From Polynucleobacter sp. AP-Kolm-20A-A1 (GTDB taxonomy: Bacteria; Pseudomonadota; Gammaproteobacteria; Burkholderiales; Burkholderiaceae), in contig NZ_CP061315.1 in NCBI RefSeq assembly GCF_018688315.1, positions 806,001 to 870,000 of the forward strand: 64,000 nt of DNA, read 5' to 3'. The notes below the pieces were generated by a model that did not search any database, was not told the DNA's origin, and was given only the letters and a program-made list of their open reading frames with translations. Both the position numbers and the translations under genes were made by a program. Positions 9,274 through 19,429 of the stretch are shown piece after piece (positions within the stretch are counted from its first letter, which is position 1; the number at the start of each line of letters is the position of its first letter).

Positions 9274-10488
9274 ATGGCTATTTTCGAAGTTAAAGTTCCA
9301 CAACTCTCTGAGTCAGTTGCTGAAGCAACTTTGTTGCAATGGAAAAAGAAGGTTGGTGACGCAGTAGGACAAGACGAGATCTTGATCGAAATCGAAACAG
9401 ATAAAGTGGTTCTCGAAGTTCCAGCGCCATCCGCTGGCGTTCTCACAGAAATCGTTGTTGCTGACGGTGGCACTGTTATTGCTGAGCAATTGATCGCGAA
9501 GATCGACAGCACTGCTGTTGCAGCCGCAGCTCCTGCTGCTGCCGCTCCTGCGCCAGCCGCTGCTCCTGCAGCAGCTCCAGCTCCAGCAAAAGCAGCAGCT
9601 CCTGCCGCTAAAGCTGGTGCAGCCGCTGCTCCTTCAGCTGCAAAGATTCTTGCAGAGAAGGGTGTCGACGCTGGACAAGTTGCTGGTTCTGGACGCGATG
9701 GTCGTATCACTAAGGGTGATGCACTAAACGCTTCTGCAGGTGGCGCTAAATCAGCTGCATTGCCAAGCGCACCAATTCCAATGGGCGATCGCCCAGAAGA
9801 GCGTGTACCAATGAGCCGCTTGCGTGCTCGTATTGCTGAGCGTTTGCTTGAGTCTCAAGCAAACAACGCTATCTTGACTACATTCAATGAAGTCAACATG
9901 GGTCCAGTGATTGCTTTGCGTAACAAGTACAAAGACCAGTTTGAGAAGACTCATGGCGTGAAGTTGGGCTTCATGTCTTTCTTCGTTAAAGCAGCTACTC
10001 ACGCTTTGAAGAAATTCCCATTACTTAATGCTTCTGTTGATGGCAATGACATCGTATATCACGGTTACTTTGATATCGGTATTGCTGTAAGTTCACCACG
10101 TGGCTTGGTAGTTCCAATTTTGCGTGACGTTGACCAAATGAACTTGGCTGATATCGAGAAGAAGATTGCTGAGTTCGGTACTAAAGCTCGTGAAGGTAAA
10201 TTGTCGATTGAAGAGTTGACTGGAGGCACATTCTCCATCTCTAACGGTGGTGTATTCGGCTCCATGCTTTCTACTCCAATCATCAACCCACCACAATCAG
10301 CTATTTTGGGTATCCACGCTACTAAAGACCGTGCTGTTGTTGAAAACGGTCAAGTCGTTGTTCGCCCAATTAACTACCTCGCCTTGTCATACGATCACCG
10401 CATCATTGATGGCCGCGAAGCTGTGCTTGGTTTGGTTGCTATGAAGGATGCGTTGGAAGATCCTTCACGTCTTCTCCTTGATTTGTAA
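9274..10488 (+). CDS. odhB: 2-oxoglutarate dehydrogenase E2 component (dihydrolipoyl succinyltransferase)
   Basis: Core succinyltransferase of the 2-oxoglutarate dehydrogenase complex, 404 residues. It has one lipoyl domain (1-75) with lipoyl-Lys44 in ETDKVV, then a very Ala/Pro-rich flexible linker (about 78-122). A peripheral-subunit binding domain follows (about 123-155, [20 protein letters not shown]). The catalytic domain ends with [14 protein letters not shown], containing the active His and Asp. It sits 48 nt after sucA and 12 nt before lpdA. The linker explains the local GCT/CCT repeats. Confidence 0.97.
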   Translation: MAIFEVKVPQLSESVAEATLLQWKKKVGDAVGQDEILIEIETDKVVLEVPAPSAGVLTEIVVADGGTVIAEQLIAKIDSTAVAAAAPAAAAPAPAAAPAAAPAPAKAAAPAAKAGAAAAPSAAKILAEKGVDAGQVAGSGRDGRITKGDALNASAGGAKSAALPSAPIPMGDRPEERVPMSRLRARIAERLLESQANNAILTTFNEVNMGPVIALRNKYKDQFEKTHGVKLGFMSFFVKAATHALKKFPLLNASVDGNDIVYHGYFDIGIAVSSPRGLVVPILRDVDQMNLADIEKKIAEFGTKAREGKLSIEELTGGTFSISNGGVFGSMLSTPIINPPQSAILGIHATKDRAVVENGQVVVRPINYLALSYDHRIIDGREAVLGLVAMKDALEDPSRLLLDL

Positions 10489-10500
10489 GAAGGGAAGATC

Positions 10501-11937
10501 ATGAGCCAAGCTTTTGACGTAGTTGTAATTGGCGGTGGCCCTGGTGGCTACATCGCCGCTATTCGTGCAGCGCAACTCGGCTTTAAGGTTGCCTGCGCTG
10601 AATCTAGTTCCTATGACGATCCTAAAGGTGAGCCACGCTTAGGTGGTACTTGCTTAAACGTAGGTTGTATTCCTTCCAAAGCTTTGTTGGCATCTTCAGA
10701 AGAATTCGAGAAGATCAACCATCATGCTGCTGATCATGGAATTAAAGTGGGTTCAGTAAGCATCGACTCTAAAAAGATGATCGCTCGTAAAGATGACATC
10801 GTCACCAAGATGACTGGCGGTATTCAGTATTTGTTCCGCAAGAACAAAATCACTTTGTTAAAAGGTCATGCTTCATTTGAAGGCAAGGGCGCTGATGGCT
10901 ATCAAATCAAAATTGATGGCAAAGATAAAACTACGGTTACCGGTAAGAACGTAATTATTGCGACTGGCTCTAAAGCACGCCATCTTCCTGGTATTACTGT
11001 TGATAACGTATTGATTTGCGATAACGAAGGCGCGCTTAAATTTGATTCTGCTCCTAAGAAATTAGGCGTAATCGGTGCTGGCGTAATTGGCTTGGAATTA
11101 GGTTCTGTATGGCGTCGTCTTGGCGCCGAAGTGACAGTTCTTGAAGCAATGCCTTCTTTCTTGGGTGCCTGCGATGTCAGCATCGCTAAAGAAGCTCAAA
11201 AGTTGTTTGCTAAGCAAGGTTTGAGCATCAATACCGGCGTCAAAATTGGCGACGTTAAAGCAGACAAGAAGGGTGTAGTGGTTAACTACACTGATAGCGC
11301 TGGTAAAGCTGCCAAGTTGGAATGCGAGCGTTTAATTGTTTCTGTTGGTCGCGTACCAAACACCGACAAATTAGGTTTAGACAAGATTGGCCTCAAAGTG
11401 GATGAGCGTGGCTTCATTCCAATCGATGACCATACTTGTGCAACTGCAGCGCCTGGCGTTTACGCCGTAGGTGACGTAGTGCGTGGACCAATGTTGGCAC
11501 ATAAAGCAGAAGACGAAGGTGTTTTGGTTGCTGAAGTGATTGCTGGTCAAAAACCACACATTGATTACAACTGCATTCCTTGGGTTATCTACACAGACCC
11601 TGAGATTGCATGGGTTGGCAAAACAGAACAAGCGCTCAAAGAAGCCGGTGTTGCTTACAAAGCAGGTCAGTTCCCATTTGCTGCTAACGGCCGTGCGCTA
11701 GGCATGGGTCGCGCTGATGGTTTCATCAAAGTGTTGGCTGATGCGAAGACGGATGAGATTCTTGGGGTACACATCATTGGTGCAAATGCCTCAGACCTGA
11801 TTGCTGAAGCGGCAGTTGCAATGGAATTCAAAGCAGCAGCAGAAGATATTGCTCGTATCTGTCATGCACATCCAAGTTTGTCTGAAGTGATGCGCGAAGC
11901 AGCGTTAGCGACAGACTCACGTGCATTAAATATGTAA
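10501..11937 (+). CDS. lpdA: Dihydrolipoyl dehydrogenase (E3)
   Basis: FAD disulfide oxidoreductase of 478 residues that reoxidises dihydrolipoamide and makes NADH. It shows the FAD Rossmann motif VIGGGPGGYIAA, the redox disulfide GGTCLNVGCIPSKALL, the NAD-binding motif GVIGAGVIGLELGS and the C-terminal dimer-interface HAHPSLSEVMREA with the active His-Glu pair. It is third in the sucA-odhB-lpdA operon, so it most likely serves 2-oxoglutarate dehydrogenase. zapE begins at the very next base. Confidence 0.97.
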   Translation: MSQAFDVVVIGGGPGGYIAAIRAAQLGFKVACAESSSYDDPKGEPRLGGTCLNVGCIPSKALLASSEEFEKINHHAADHGIKVGSVSIDSKKMIARKDDIVTKMTGGIQYLFRKNKITLLKGHASFEGKGADGYQIKIDGKDKTTVTGKNVIIATGSKARHLPGITVDNVLICDNEGALKFDSAPKKLGVIGAGVIGLELGSVWRRLGAEVTVLEAMPSFLGACDVSIAKEAQKLFAKQGLSINTGVKIGDVKADKKGVVVNYTDSAGKAAKLECERLIVSVGRVPNTDKLGLDKIGLKVDERGFIPIDDHTCATAAPGVYAVGDVVRGPMLAHKAEDEGVLVAEVIAGQKPHIDYNCIPWVIYTDPEIAWVGKTEQALKEAGVAYKAGQFPFAANGRALGMGRADGFIKVLADAKTDEILGVHIIGANASDLIAEAAVAMEFKAAAEDIARICHAHPSLSEVMREAALATDSRALNM

Positions 11938-13041
11938 TTGAAAACCATTGAGTTTTACCAACAAGAGTTAAAAGCGCGCGGGTATCAAAGTGATCCCGCG
12001 CAGCTTCGTGCTGTAGAGCGTCTACAGCAGTGCGAAGACGAATGGATTGCCTACAAAGATATTCGCAGTAGCAATCTCAAGAAAAAACTATTTAAACCAA
12101 CTTTACCTAGAGGTTTATATCTCTGGGGTGGAGTAGGTCGCGGCAAATCCTTTTTGATGGACTGCTTTTATGCAGCTTCTCCACTAGAAAAGAAGGTTCG
12201 CATCCATTTTCACGAATTCATGCGTGAAGTTCATCGTGAGCTGCATGAGCTCTCAGGCCTATCGGATCCTTTGGATGAGCTTTCTAAGCGAATTGCAAAA
12301 CGTTATCGTTTGATTTGCTTTGATGAGTTTCATATTAATGACATCGCTGATGCCATGATTTTGTATCGCTTACTAAGCGCTCTTTTTGCTGATCGTGTGC
12401 AGTTTGTGATGACGTCGAACTATCGACCCGATCAACTTTATCCAAATGGCTTACACCGAGATCGATTGTTGCCAGCCATTAAGCTGTTAGAAGAAAAGCT
12501 GGATGTACTAAACGTGGATGCGGGCAATGATTACCGCCGCGTGCAGATGGCGCAAGTAGAGGCGTATTTAACGCCACTCAATGAGCAAACCGATACACGT
12601 CTATTGGAGATGTTTATCAATCTGATTGGTAATCAACAGGAAGTACTTAATCCAGTTCTGAATATTGAGTCTCGGGAGCTCAAGCCATTGCATATGGGTG
12701 ATGGCGTAGTGTGGTTTGACTTCCAAACGCTCTGTTGCGGCCCGCGCTCCCAAAATGACTACCTAGAAATTGCCAATCAGTTTCATACGGTGATTCTTTC
12801 TGGGGTTCCTTACATGCCTCCAAGAATGACCAATGAAGCCCGTCGCTTTATTTGGCTAATTGACGTCTTATACGACCATAAGATCAAGCTCATCATCTCC
12901 GCTGAGGTCCCAGCCCCGGATTTGTATACAGAAGGTCAAATTACCGCAGAATTCTCAAGAACGGTGTCCCGCTTGATCGAGATGCAGTCTCGTGACTACC
13001 TAGATGCTCCGCGCCGGGTAATTGATACCAGCTTGACCTAA
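11938..13041 (+). CDS. zapE: Cell division ATPase ZapE (AFG1-like)
   Basis: AFG1/LACE1-type P-loop ATPase of 367 residues, linked to Z-ring constriction in proteobacteria. Walker A is GGVGRGKS (64-71) and Walker B lies in LICFDEFHINDIADAM, followed by MTSNYRPDQLY. The start must be TTG at 11938, because the codon immediately upstream is the lpdA stop. The encoded N-terminus fits the family. Direct abutment to lpdA implies read-through from the TCA operon. Confidence 0.94.
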   Translation: MKTIEFYQQELKARGYQSDPAQLRAVERLQQCEDEWIAYKDIRSSNLKKKLFKPTLPRGLYLWGGVGRGKSFLMDCFYAASPLEKKVRIHFHEFMREVHRELHELSGLSDPLDELSKRIAKRYRLICFDEFHINDIADAMILYRLLSALFADRVQFVMTSNYRPDQLYPNGLHRDRLLPAIKLLEEKLDVLNVDAGNDYRRVQMAQVEAYLTPLNEQTDTRLLEMFINLIGNQQEVLNPVLNIESRELKPLHMGDGVVWFDFQTLCCGPRSQNDYLEIANQFHTVILSGVPYMPPRMTNEARRFIWLIDVLYDHKIKLIISAEVPAPDLYTEGQITAEFSRTVSRLIEMQSRDYLDAPRRVIDTSLT

Positions 13042-13050
13042 AATAGGGTC

Positions 13051-13899
13051 ATGAGCAGCTTTTCACCCCTTAATGCCGATTTGCATTGCCACTCAGTGAT
13101 TTCTGACGGCACGCTGACGCCTGAAGAGTTGGCGGAAAGAGCTAAGGCCAATGGCGTTCATTTGTGGGCGCTGACAGATCATGATGAGCTCGGCGGTCAA
13201 CAACGTGCGCGTGAAGCGGCGAGCGCTTTAAAGATTGACTACCTAGCTGGTGTAGAAATCTCCGTAACCTGGATGGGGCAAACCATTCACATCGTTGGCT
13301 TAGGTATTGATGCCGAGCACCTTGGAATTATTGAAGGCTTGCGTCGTACTCGTGATGGTCGCGGTAATCGCGCCAAACTTATGGCCGAGCAATTACTCAA
13401 AGCAGGGATACCTGGCGCTTATGAAGGCGCTCTGCATTTTGCGGGTAATCATGAGTTAATTTCGAGAACGCACTTTGCCCGCTTTTTAGTGGAGCAGGGT
13501 GTTTGCAAAGATACAGAACACGTATTTAAAAATTATCTGATTGAAGATAAGCCAGGTTATGTACCGCACCAGTGGGCCACTTTGGATGACGCAGTGGCTT
13601 GGATTAAAGCGGCTGGCGGCGTTGCAGTCATTGCCCACCCTGGACGCTATAAGCTCAACGCTATGCAGATGGATGAACTCTTTAAGCATTTTAAAGATAT
13701 CGGTGGATTGGCTATTGAGGTGATCACCGGTAGCCATAGCCCTCATCAGTACCAAACTTATGGCAAGATAGCCCAGCAATATGGATTTTTAGCTTCTCGT
13801 GGATCGGATTTTCACGATCCCAATGAAAGCCATATTGACCTTGGAAATTTGCCGCATTTGCCTGACCACCTCACACCAGTGTGGTCGGCATTTCATTAA
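13051..13899 (+). CDS. PHP-domain phosphoesterase (RNase AM / 3',5'-nucleotide phosphatase type)
   Basis: Metal-dependent PHP-fold protein of 282 residues. The conserved metal-binding motifs are visible in order: DLHCHSVISDGTLTPEE near the N-terminus, LTDHDELGG, GVEIS, IAHPGRYK and the C-terminal GSDFHDP. Architecture and length match the TrpH/YciV group, which hydrolyses 3',5'-nucleoside bisphosphates and trims RNA 5' ends. It starts 9 nt after zapE and precedes trpS, so co-transcription is likely. The exact substrate cannot be read from sequence. Confidence 0.9.
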   Translation: MSSFSPLNADLHCHSVISDGTLTPEELAERAKANGVHLWALTDHDELGGQQRAREAASALKIDYLAGVEISVTWMGQTIHIVGLGIDAEHLGIIEGLRRTRDGRGNRAKLMAEQLLKAGIPGAYEGALHFAGNHELISRTHFARFLVEQGVCKDTEHVFKNYLIEDKPGYVPHQWATLDDAVAWIKAAGGVAVIAHPGRYKLNAMQMDELFKHFKDIGGLAIEVITGSHSPHQYQTYGKIAQQYGFLASRGSDFHDPNESHIDLGNLPHLPDHLTPVWSAFH

Positions 13900-13924
13900 T
13901 TCATAACGACGATAAAGACTAAAG

Positions 13925-15127
13925 ATGTTTGCTGAACGTGTTCTCTCTGGCATGCGACCTACGGGTAACTTGCACCTTGGCCATTACCATGGGGTTTTAA
14001 AGAATTGGGTACGTCTGCAGTCCGAGTATCCATGTTTCTTTTTTGTCGCTGATTGGCACGCTTTAACTACGCACTACGAAACACCAGATGTGATCGAGCA
14101 ATCTGTTTGGGATATGGTGATTGATTGGTTGGCTACTGGTGTAGATCCAAACCAAGCCACTTTGTTTATTCAAAGCAAGGTTCCTGAGCATGCCGAGCTC
14201 TTTTTATTGCTATCCATGGGAACCCCATTGGGCTGGCTCGAGCGTGTTCCGACTTATAAAGATCAGATTGAGAAGCTCAAAGAAAAAGACCTTCAAACCT
14301 ATGGCTTTTTAGGTTATCCATTGCTGCAGGCTGCGGATATTTTGATTTATCGCGCGCAGCATGTGCCGGTAGGGGAAGACCAAGTGCCGCACGTAGAGAT
14401 GACGCGTGAAGTTGCACGCCGCTTTAACTATCTATATGGACGTGAGCCAGGCTTTGAAGAAAAGGCGTTAGAAGCGGTGAAGAAATTGGGTAGTAAACGC
14501 GCCAAGATGTATGCAGAGTTACGTGTTGCCTTTCAAGAGCGTGGTGACGACGAAGCTCTTGAGCAAGCCAAGGCTTTATTGCAAGAAGCGCAAAGTTTAT
14601 CGATGGCTGATCGCGAAAGACTCTTTGGATTCTTAGAGGGTGCACGCAAAATTATTCTGCCAGAACCTCAAGCATTACTCACAACAGCATCACGCATGCC
14701 AGGCATTGATGGTCAGAAGATGTCTAAGTCCTATGGCAATACGATTAGCATTCGCGAAAATCCTGAAGATGTGATTAAGAAGATTCGCACCATGCCAACT
14801 GACCCTGCACGTGTTCGTAGAACAGATGCGGGCGATCCTGCACGTTGTCCTGTATGGCAATTGCACACGGTTTACTCCAATGAAGAAACTAAACAATGGG
14901 TAGACAAGGGCTGTAAATCTGCTGGCATTGGTTGTTTGGAATGCAAGCAGCCTGTGATTGATGCCATCCTTGCAGAACAGCAGCCGATGTTTGAGCGCGC
15001 CCAAAAGTATTTGGATGATCCGAGCTTATTGCGTTCCATCATTGCTGATGGTTGCGATAAGGCGCGCAAGGTTGCCCAAGAAACCATGCGTGAGGTCCGT
15101 GAGTCAATGGGTCTTGCATACGATTAA
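13925..15127 (+). CDS. trpS: Tryptophan--tRNA ligase
   Basis: Class I synthetase that charges tRNA-Trp. The HIGH-type motif is HLGH (17-20) and the KMSKS loop is at 265-269. The 400 residues exceed the roughly 335 of E. coli TrpS. The extra length is an insertion at about 185-245, rich in charged helices, which I recognise from betaproteobacterial TrpS. It starts 25 nt after the PHP gene. The next gene begins 10 nt after its stop. Confidence 0.96.
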   Translation: MFAERVLSGMRPTGNLHLGHYHGVLKNWVRLQSEYPCFFFVADWHALTTHYETPDVIEQSVWDMVIDWLATGVDPNQATLFIQSKVPEHAELFLLLSMGTPLGWLERVPTYKDQIEKLKEKDLQTYGFLGYPLLQAADILIYRAQHVPVGEDQVPHVEMTREVARRFNYLYGREPGFEEKALEAVKKLGSKRAKMYAELRVAFQERGDDEALEQAKALLQEAQSLSMADRERLFGFLEGARKIILPEPQALLTTASRMPGIDGQKMSKSYGNTISIRENPEDVIKKIRTMPTDPARVRRTDAGDPARCPVWQLHTVYSNEETKQWVDKGCKSAGIGCLECKQPVIDAILAEQQPMFERAQKYLDDPSLLRSIIADGCDKARKVAQETMREVRESMGLAYD

Positions 15128-15137
15128 GGTTGCAAGT

Positions 15138-15701
15138 TTGACTACGCTGCACGAGGCAACTCTCAACCCATCATCTTGGGTACGGCGTTTTGCCCCCTTA
15201 ATTCCCAAGGATGGCGCAGTATTGGATCTTGCATGCGGATCTGGTCGCCATTCACTCTTATTGGCAGACCTTGGCCATAGCGTCTTGGCTGTTGATCAGG
15301 ATGTATCGAATGTCAGCTCGTTACAAAATCCATCGATTACAGCTAAAGCCCTAGATCTTGAGCTCGAAGTTTGGCCCCTAAATGACCTGGAGGTGGCTGG
15401 CATAGTGGTGACCAATTACCTCTATCGTCCCCACCTCGATCAATTGCCAAAAATGCTGCAAAAAGGAGGGGTCTTGATCTATGAAACCTTTGCCCAGGGA
15501 AATGGCGATTTTGGGAAGCCATCGAACCCTAATTTCCTCTTAAATCCAGGGGAATTGCTTGCTTTTTCAGCCCTTCATGGGCTCAAAGTGGTGGCTTATG
15601 AAGATATTTACGTGGACCAGCCCAAACCAGCCATGGTTCAGCGCCTTTGCGCCGTAAAAGGCGGGCTAAAAGAGCGCATTCCGTTACAATTTCAAGCTTA
15701 A
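15138..15701 (+). CDS. Class I SAM-dependent methyltransferase
   Basis: Small methyltransferase of about 187 residues with SAM-binding motif I in [19 protein letters not shown], followed by VLAVDQD as the acidic end of strand 2. The target is unknown. The open frame extends back into trpS, but TTG at 15138 has an AAGG element 8 nt upstream and gives a family-like N-terminus, so it is preferred. Tight spacing places it in the trpS-dapA-bamC string. Confidence 0.82.
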   Translation: MTTLHEATLNPSSWVRRFAPLIPKDGAVLDLACGSGRHSLLLADLGHSVLAVDQDVSNVSSLQNPSITAKALDLELEVWPLNDLEVAGIVVTNYLYRPHLDQLPKMLQKGGVLIYETFAQGNGDFGKPSNPNFLLNPGELLAFSALHGLKVVAYEDIYVDQPKPAMVQRLCAVKGGLKERIPLQFQA

Positions 15702-15727
15702 TACAGCTAAAAATCGGTATAAATTCG

Positions 15728-16651
15728 GTGACAAATACAGCTCAATCTCAAGGCAGCAAAAAACCAATCGCTGGCAGCATGCCTGCGATCGTAACTCCAA
15801 TGTTGGAAGACGGTAGCTTGGATTACGCTAGTTTGCGTTCTTTATTGGATTGGCATGTTGCAGAAGGTACCGACGGCATTGTGATCGTTGGAACGAGCGG
15901 CGAGTCCCCAACAGTTTCTGTTGAAGAACACTGCGAACTTATTCGTGTAACAGTTGAGCAGATTGCCGGACGCATTCCTGTAATTGCTGGTACCGGCGGT
16001 AACTCAACACAAGAAGCAATTGAATTAACTAAGTATGCAAAAAGTGTTGGCGCTGATGCAAGCTTGCAAGTAGTTCCTTATTACAACAAGCCGACCCAAG
16101 AGGGTATGTATGCCCACTTTAAGAAGATCGCTGAGTCAGTAGATCTGCCGGTGATTTTGTATAACGTGCCAGGTAGAACAGTTGCCGACATGGCTGGCGA
16201 TACCGTGGTTCGCCTTGCTGGTGTCCCTGGAATCATTGGCATTAAGGACGCTACAGGAAGCTTGGAGCGTGGCACTTTGTTGATCAATGACCTCAAGCGT
16301 GCAGGCCATAGCGATTTCTCAGTATTTTCTGGCGACGATTTAACTGCAGCGATGTTGATGTTGATGGGCGGCAAGGGCAATATTTCTGTCACCGCTAACG
16401 TAGCACCACGCTTAATGCATGAGCTCTGCGTGGCCGCAATGTCTGATGACGTTAAAAGAACACGTGAGATTCAGTATCAATTGATTGCTGTTCACAAAGC
16501 GATGTTTACTGAAGCCAACCCAATTCCAGTGAAGTGGGCCCTGCATGAGATGGGCAAGATTACTTCCGGCATTCGTTTGCCACTAACCCCTTTGAGCAGT
16601 TCTTTGCGAGAGCCTTTGAAGGCAGCATTAAAACAGGCTAACTTAATATGA
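15728..16651 (+). CDS. dapA: 4-hydroxy-tetrahydrodipicolinate synthase
   Basis: Lysine/diaminopimelate pathway aldolase condensing pyruvate with aspartate semialdehyde, 307 residues from GTG 15728. The catalytic motifs are intact: [14 protein letters not shown], Tyr145 in YNVPGRT and Schiff-base Lys173 in GIKDATG. The longer frame overlapping the methyltransferase is rejected because it adds a basic non-conserved extension. Its stop overlaps the bamC start (ATGA), the classic dapA-bamC coupling. Confidence 0.95.
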   Translation: MTNTAQSQGSKKPIAGSMPAIVTPMLEDGSLDYASLRSLLDWHVAEGTDGIVIVGTSGESPTVSVEEHCELIRVTVEQIAGRIPVIAGTGGNSTQEAIELTKYAKSVGADASLQVVPYYNKPTQEGMYAHFKKIAESVDLPVILYNVPGRTVADMAGDTVVRLAGVPGIIGIKDATGSLERGTLLINDLKRAGHSDFSVFSGDDLTAAMLMLMGGKGNISVTANVAPRLMHELCVAAMSDDVKRTREIQYQLIAVHKAMFTEANPIPVKWALHEMGKITSGIRLPLTPLSSSLREPLKAALKQANLI

Positions 16652-17796
16652 TGAATTTGTTCCAGATGTACCGTCGTTATGTATCGATTCTGGCTTTAGT
16701 GTTTATAGCCTCTGTAGTTCTAACGGCGTGCAAATCCGTTACTAGCAGTGATACAGTGGATTACAAGAGCGCTGGTGCCGTACGCGGACCAAATTTGGCT
16801 TACCCACCAGATCTAATTACTGCGCAAGCGGATCGTCGTTATATTGTTCAGGACGGCACAGCAACAATGTCTGAATACAATGCGGCCGTTAAGAAATCGT
16901 CTCAAATGCGCAGCAACGTTCTGAGCGGCATTCCTGGAATGCGTATTGCTCGTGATGGTGAGCGTCGTTGGTTGGTGGTTGAGAAGCCAGCACCAGAGCT
17001 TTACCCACAAGTAAAAGATTTTTGGCAAGAAAATGGTTTCTTGTTGGTGGTTGACTCTCCATCAACCGGCATCATGGAAACAGACTGGGCAGAAAATCGC
17101 GCCAAAATTGCTCAAGACTGGATTCGCTCTACGATTGGCGGCGCAATTGATTCTATTTATGACACCGGCGAGCGTGATAAATATAAAACCCGTTTAGAAG
17201 TCAGCAAGCCTGGTGAGACAGAGATTTATATTACACAACGTGGCGCTATTGAGAAGTGCGTTACTGATACAACTGGCGCTTGTCTTTCCACAATCTGGAC
17301 ACCACGTCCAAACGACCCTGAGCTCGAAGCCGCTTTCTTGGCGCGCTTGATGGAGCGCTTAGGCATGACCCAAGAACAAGCTAAGGCAATGGTAGCGGTT
17401 CCTTTGGGACCAAAAACACCTAAGGCGAAGTTTGTTCAGGATGGACCTAATCAAGCTCATATCGAGCTTAGCGTTGGCTTTGATCGCTCTTGGCGTGATG
17501 TTGGTTTGGCGTTGGATCGCTCCAACTTTACAGTTGAAGATCGCAATCGCTCAACAGGCGTTTACTACGTTCGCTATGTCAATGCAAAAGATGTGGGTGA
17601 TTCCAAAGGCTTCTTCTCTAATCTGTTTAGCAGCAAGGACGATTCAAACTTGAAGGCTAAAAAATATCAGGTGGTATTGAAGACTACTGGTGAAAATTCT
17701 GTGAGTGTATATGCGCAGGATGCCGATGGTAAGCCTGAAAATACACCTGCTGGAGTCCAGCTCTTGACGCTCTTAACGGAGCAGCTTTCTCGCTAA
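16648..17796 (+). CDS. bamC: Outer-membrane assembly lipoprotein BamC
   Basis: NlpB/DapX-family accessory subunit of the BAM machine that inserts beta-barrel proteins, 382 residues. It has a lipoprotein signal with lipobox LTAC (Cys28), then the unstructured BamC segment ([10 protein letters not shown] motif) and two helix-grip domains. It overlaps dapA by 4 nt, the conserved dapA-bamC context that supports the call despite low family conservation. A strong terminator follows. Confidence 0.92.
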   Translation: MMNLFQMYRRYVSILALVFIASVVLTACKSVTSSDTVDYKSAGAVRGPNLAYPPDLITAQADRRYIVQDGTATMSEYNAAVKKSSQMRSNVLSGIPGMRIARDGERRWLVVEKPAPELYPQVKDFWQENGFLLVVDSPSTGIMETDWAENRAKIAQDWIRSTIGGAIDSIYDTGERDKYKTRLEVSKPGETEIYITQRGAIEKCVTDTTGACLSTIWTPRPNDPELEAAFLARLMERLGMTQEQAKAMVAVPLGPKTPKAKFVQDGPNQAHIELSVGFDRSWRDVGLALDRSNFTVEDRNRSTGVYYVRYVNAKDVGDSKGFFSNLFSSKDDSNLKAKKYQVVLKTTGENSVSVYAQDADGKPENTPAGVQLLTLLTEQLSR

Positions 17797-17834
17797 GTAA
17801 TTATTTGGCAAGAGCTACAAGATTTTTAAGCAAT

Positions 17835-17864
17835 AAAAAAGCCGCTTTTCAGCGGCTTTTTTTC
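17835..17864 (+). terminator. Bidirectional terminator between bamC and a small lipoprotein gene
   Basis: Perfect stem AAAAAAGCCGCT/AGCGGCTTTTTT with loop TTTC, an A-run on one side and a T-run on the other. It can end both bamC and the convergent lipoprotein gene. Confidence 0.93.
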
Positions 17865-17877
17865 TTCATGAAGAAGA

Positions 17878-18051
17878 TTACTTCTTAGCGTCAGCAGCAG
17901 GAGCAGCTGGAGCAGCAGCAGGAGCTTCAGCAGCAGGAGCAGCAGGAGCTGGAGCAGCAGCAGGAGCCTCAACTGGCTTTGCTTCTTCTTTTTTACCGCA
18001 AGCGGCCAAAGCGATAGCTAACATTGCAGCGAATACGAGTGACTTCTTCAT
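17878..18051 (-). CDS. Small Ala/Pro-rich lipoprotein
   Basis: Protein of 57 residues. A signal MKKSLVFAAMLAIALAAC ends in a good lipobox (Cys18), then GKKEE and a low-complexity tail of repeated AAPA/APAA units. The start at 18051 has a strong GAGGAA ribosome binding site; an upstream in-frame start is rejected. Mature part length and composition suggest an extended periplasmic spacer anchored in a membrane. No function is known to me. Confidence 0.85.
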   Translation of the reverse strand: MKKSLVFAAMLAIALAACGKKEEAKPVEAPAAAPAPAAPAAEAPAAAPAAPAADAKK

Positions 18052-18161
18052 TTGTAATTTCCTCTTTAAAAAAATTAACAACAATTACCGGTAATTGTGT
18101 CGAAAATTCCAAGGGATAATCCCTAGGTAATTTCCAGTATTTATTATAGCCACGTCTTTAT

Positions 18162-19394
18162 TTACCCCTCAAAAATCAACCAGCCGGCCAAATAGGCCTC
18201 ATAAAGACTGCTGGCATTGATATTTCCCAGTTTTTGGGTCTTTAGGGACTTATTCGCGGAAAGTGTTTGCCAGGCACGCACGATTTCAGGGGTCTGGTGT
18301 TGGGTCATGTTTTCCCCGTTGCAAAAGACCTGTTTTCGCAGGCTCAGAACACGAGTCTGAGGGCTGCAAACGAGTTCGTGGCTAGCAAGTCTCTTAGCAA
18401 AAGCCTTGGGATTGAGTGGCGCACTTGGGCCGTCAAAGAAAGCCTGTTGTTTAGGCTCGGATAAATAGGCTGTAATCCCAGGTAAAAATTGGTCTACCTG
18501 ATTAAGCTTGAGCTCCTTTAATTTGAGTTCAATTTGCTTAATGAGTTCGTTAGGCAATTGCTCGGCGCGTTCTGTAGCGCCTTGCTTTGGATCGGCAAAC
18601 TTATTCTCTAGACCTGGAATATCTTCGAGAGATTCTGCAAGACGCCAAAGTCCTTCTTGCAGTAATTCTTTAAAGCTAGGAGATCTAAATCCAACAGACC
18701 AGGTTTGACAGCCTGAATCTAATGCAATGCCATCATGGGCTACATGCGGCGGTAAGTAGAGCATGTCACCAGGTTCGAGTACCCAATCCTTTTCGGGCTT
18801 GAAGTTTTTCAGGATTTTTAAAGGAAGATTAGGGCTAAGGCTTAAATCTTTTTGCTCAGAAATTTTCCATTGCCTTCTACCGGACATCTGAATCAAGAAA
18901 ACATCGTATGAATCAAAGTGGGGTCCGACACCGCCGCCAATGCCAGCGATGCTAATCATTAAGTCATCTAGGCGCGCATCTGGAATAAATCGGAACCAAG
19001 ACAGAATATGTGCGGCAGCAGGGTGATGCGCTTCCATGCCTTGAAGTAATAAAGTCCAGTTTGCTTTCTCAATGGCGGGAATCGCCTTTTTAGAAAACGG
19101 ACCCGTATCAAAACTCCAGGGCTTAGATTTCACCAGGCGAGACTCCACCATTTCATCTTGGGCAAAGGCAGCAAGTTCTTGTGGGGAAATAGGGCTTGCT
19201 AATGACTCCCCCTGTTGCGAGCTCAGGACAAAAGCAGGAATTGCGCCGCGAACCAATAAAGGCTTTTTATGCCAGTACTGTTTCATAAACTGGTCTGGGC
19301 TAATTCCACCAAATAGGGCCCAAGGCACATTCAGAGGCAGGTTTTTGGGGGCCCTAGGAGGTTGATAGGGCTTGCTCAAGTAAAATGAGGTCAT
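18162..19394 (-). CDS. roxA: JmjC/cupin ribosomal oxygenase (RoxA/YcfD-like)
   Basis: 2-oxoglutarate/Fe(II)-dependent oxygenase of 410 residues. The metal triad is visible: His159 and Asp161 in GPHFDSYDVFLIQ, with the distal His most likely His220 in LPPHVAHDGIAL. Architecture matches YcfD/RoxA, which hydroxylates an arginine of ribosomal protein L16. The C-terminal winged-helix part is present. It is divergent from slyD with only 35 bp between. The substrate assignment is by family. Confidence 0.86.
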   Translation of the reverse strand: MTSFYLSKPYQPPRAPKNLPLNVPWALFGGISPDQFMKQYWHKKPLLVRGAIPAFVLSSQQGESLASPISPQELAAFAQDEMVESRLVKSKPWSFDTGPFSKKAIPAIEKANWTLLLQGMEAHHPAAAHILSWFRFIPDARLDDLMISIAGIGGGVGPHFDSYDVFLIQMSGRRQWKISEQKDLSLSPNLPLKILKNFKPEKDWVLEPGDMLYLPPHVAHDGIALDSGCQTWSVGFRSPSFKELLQEGLWRLAESLEDIPGLENKFADPKQGATERAEQLPNELIKQIELKLKELKLNQVDQFLPGITAYLSEPKQQAFFDGPSAPLNPKAFAKRLASHELVCSPQTRVLSLRKQVFCNGENMTQHQTPEIVRAWQTLSANKSLKTQKLGNINASSLYEAYLAGWLIFEG

Positions 19395-19429
19395 AAAGTA
19401 AAAGCTAGTTAAAAATTAATTAAAAACGA

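Noticed and set aside
9518-9620. GCT/CCT repeats as a possible tandem-repeat element
   Set aside because: They encode the flexible linker of the E2 protein, which is normal for the family.
9207-9710. Ala-rich antisense frame over the odhB start and linker
   Set aside because: Explained by the Ala/Pro linker codons read on the opposite strand.
14958-15137. Longer methyltransferase start inside trpS
   Set aside because: The extra residues look non-conserved; TTG 15138 has a plausible ribosome binding site and sits after the trpS stop.
15647-15727. Longer dapA start overlapping the methyltransferase
   Set aside because: It adds a basic tail not expected for dapA; GTG 15728 is preferred.
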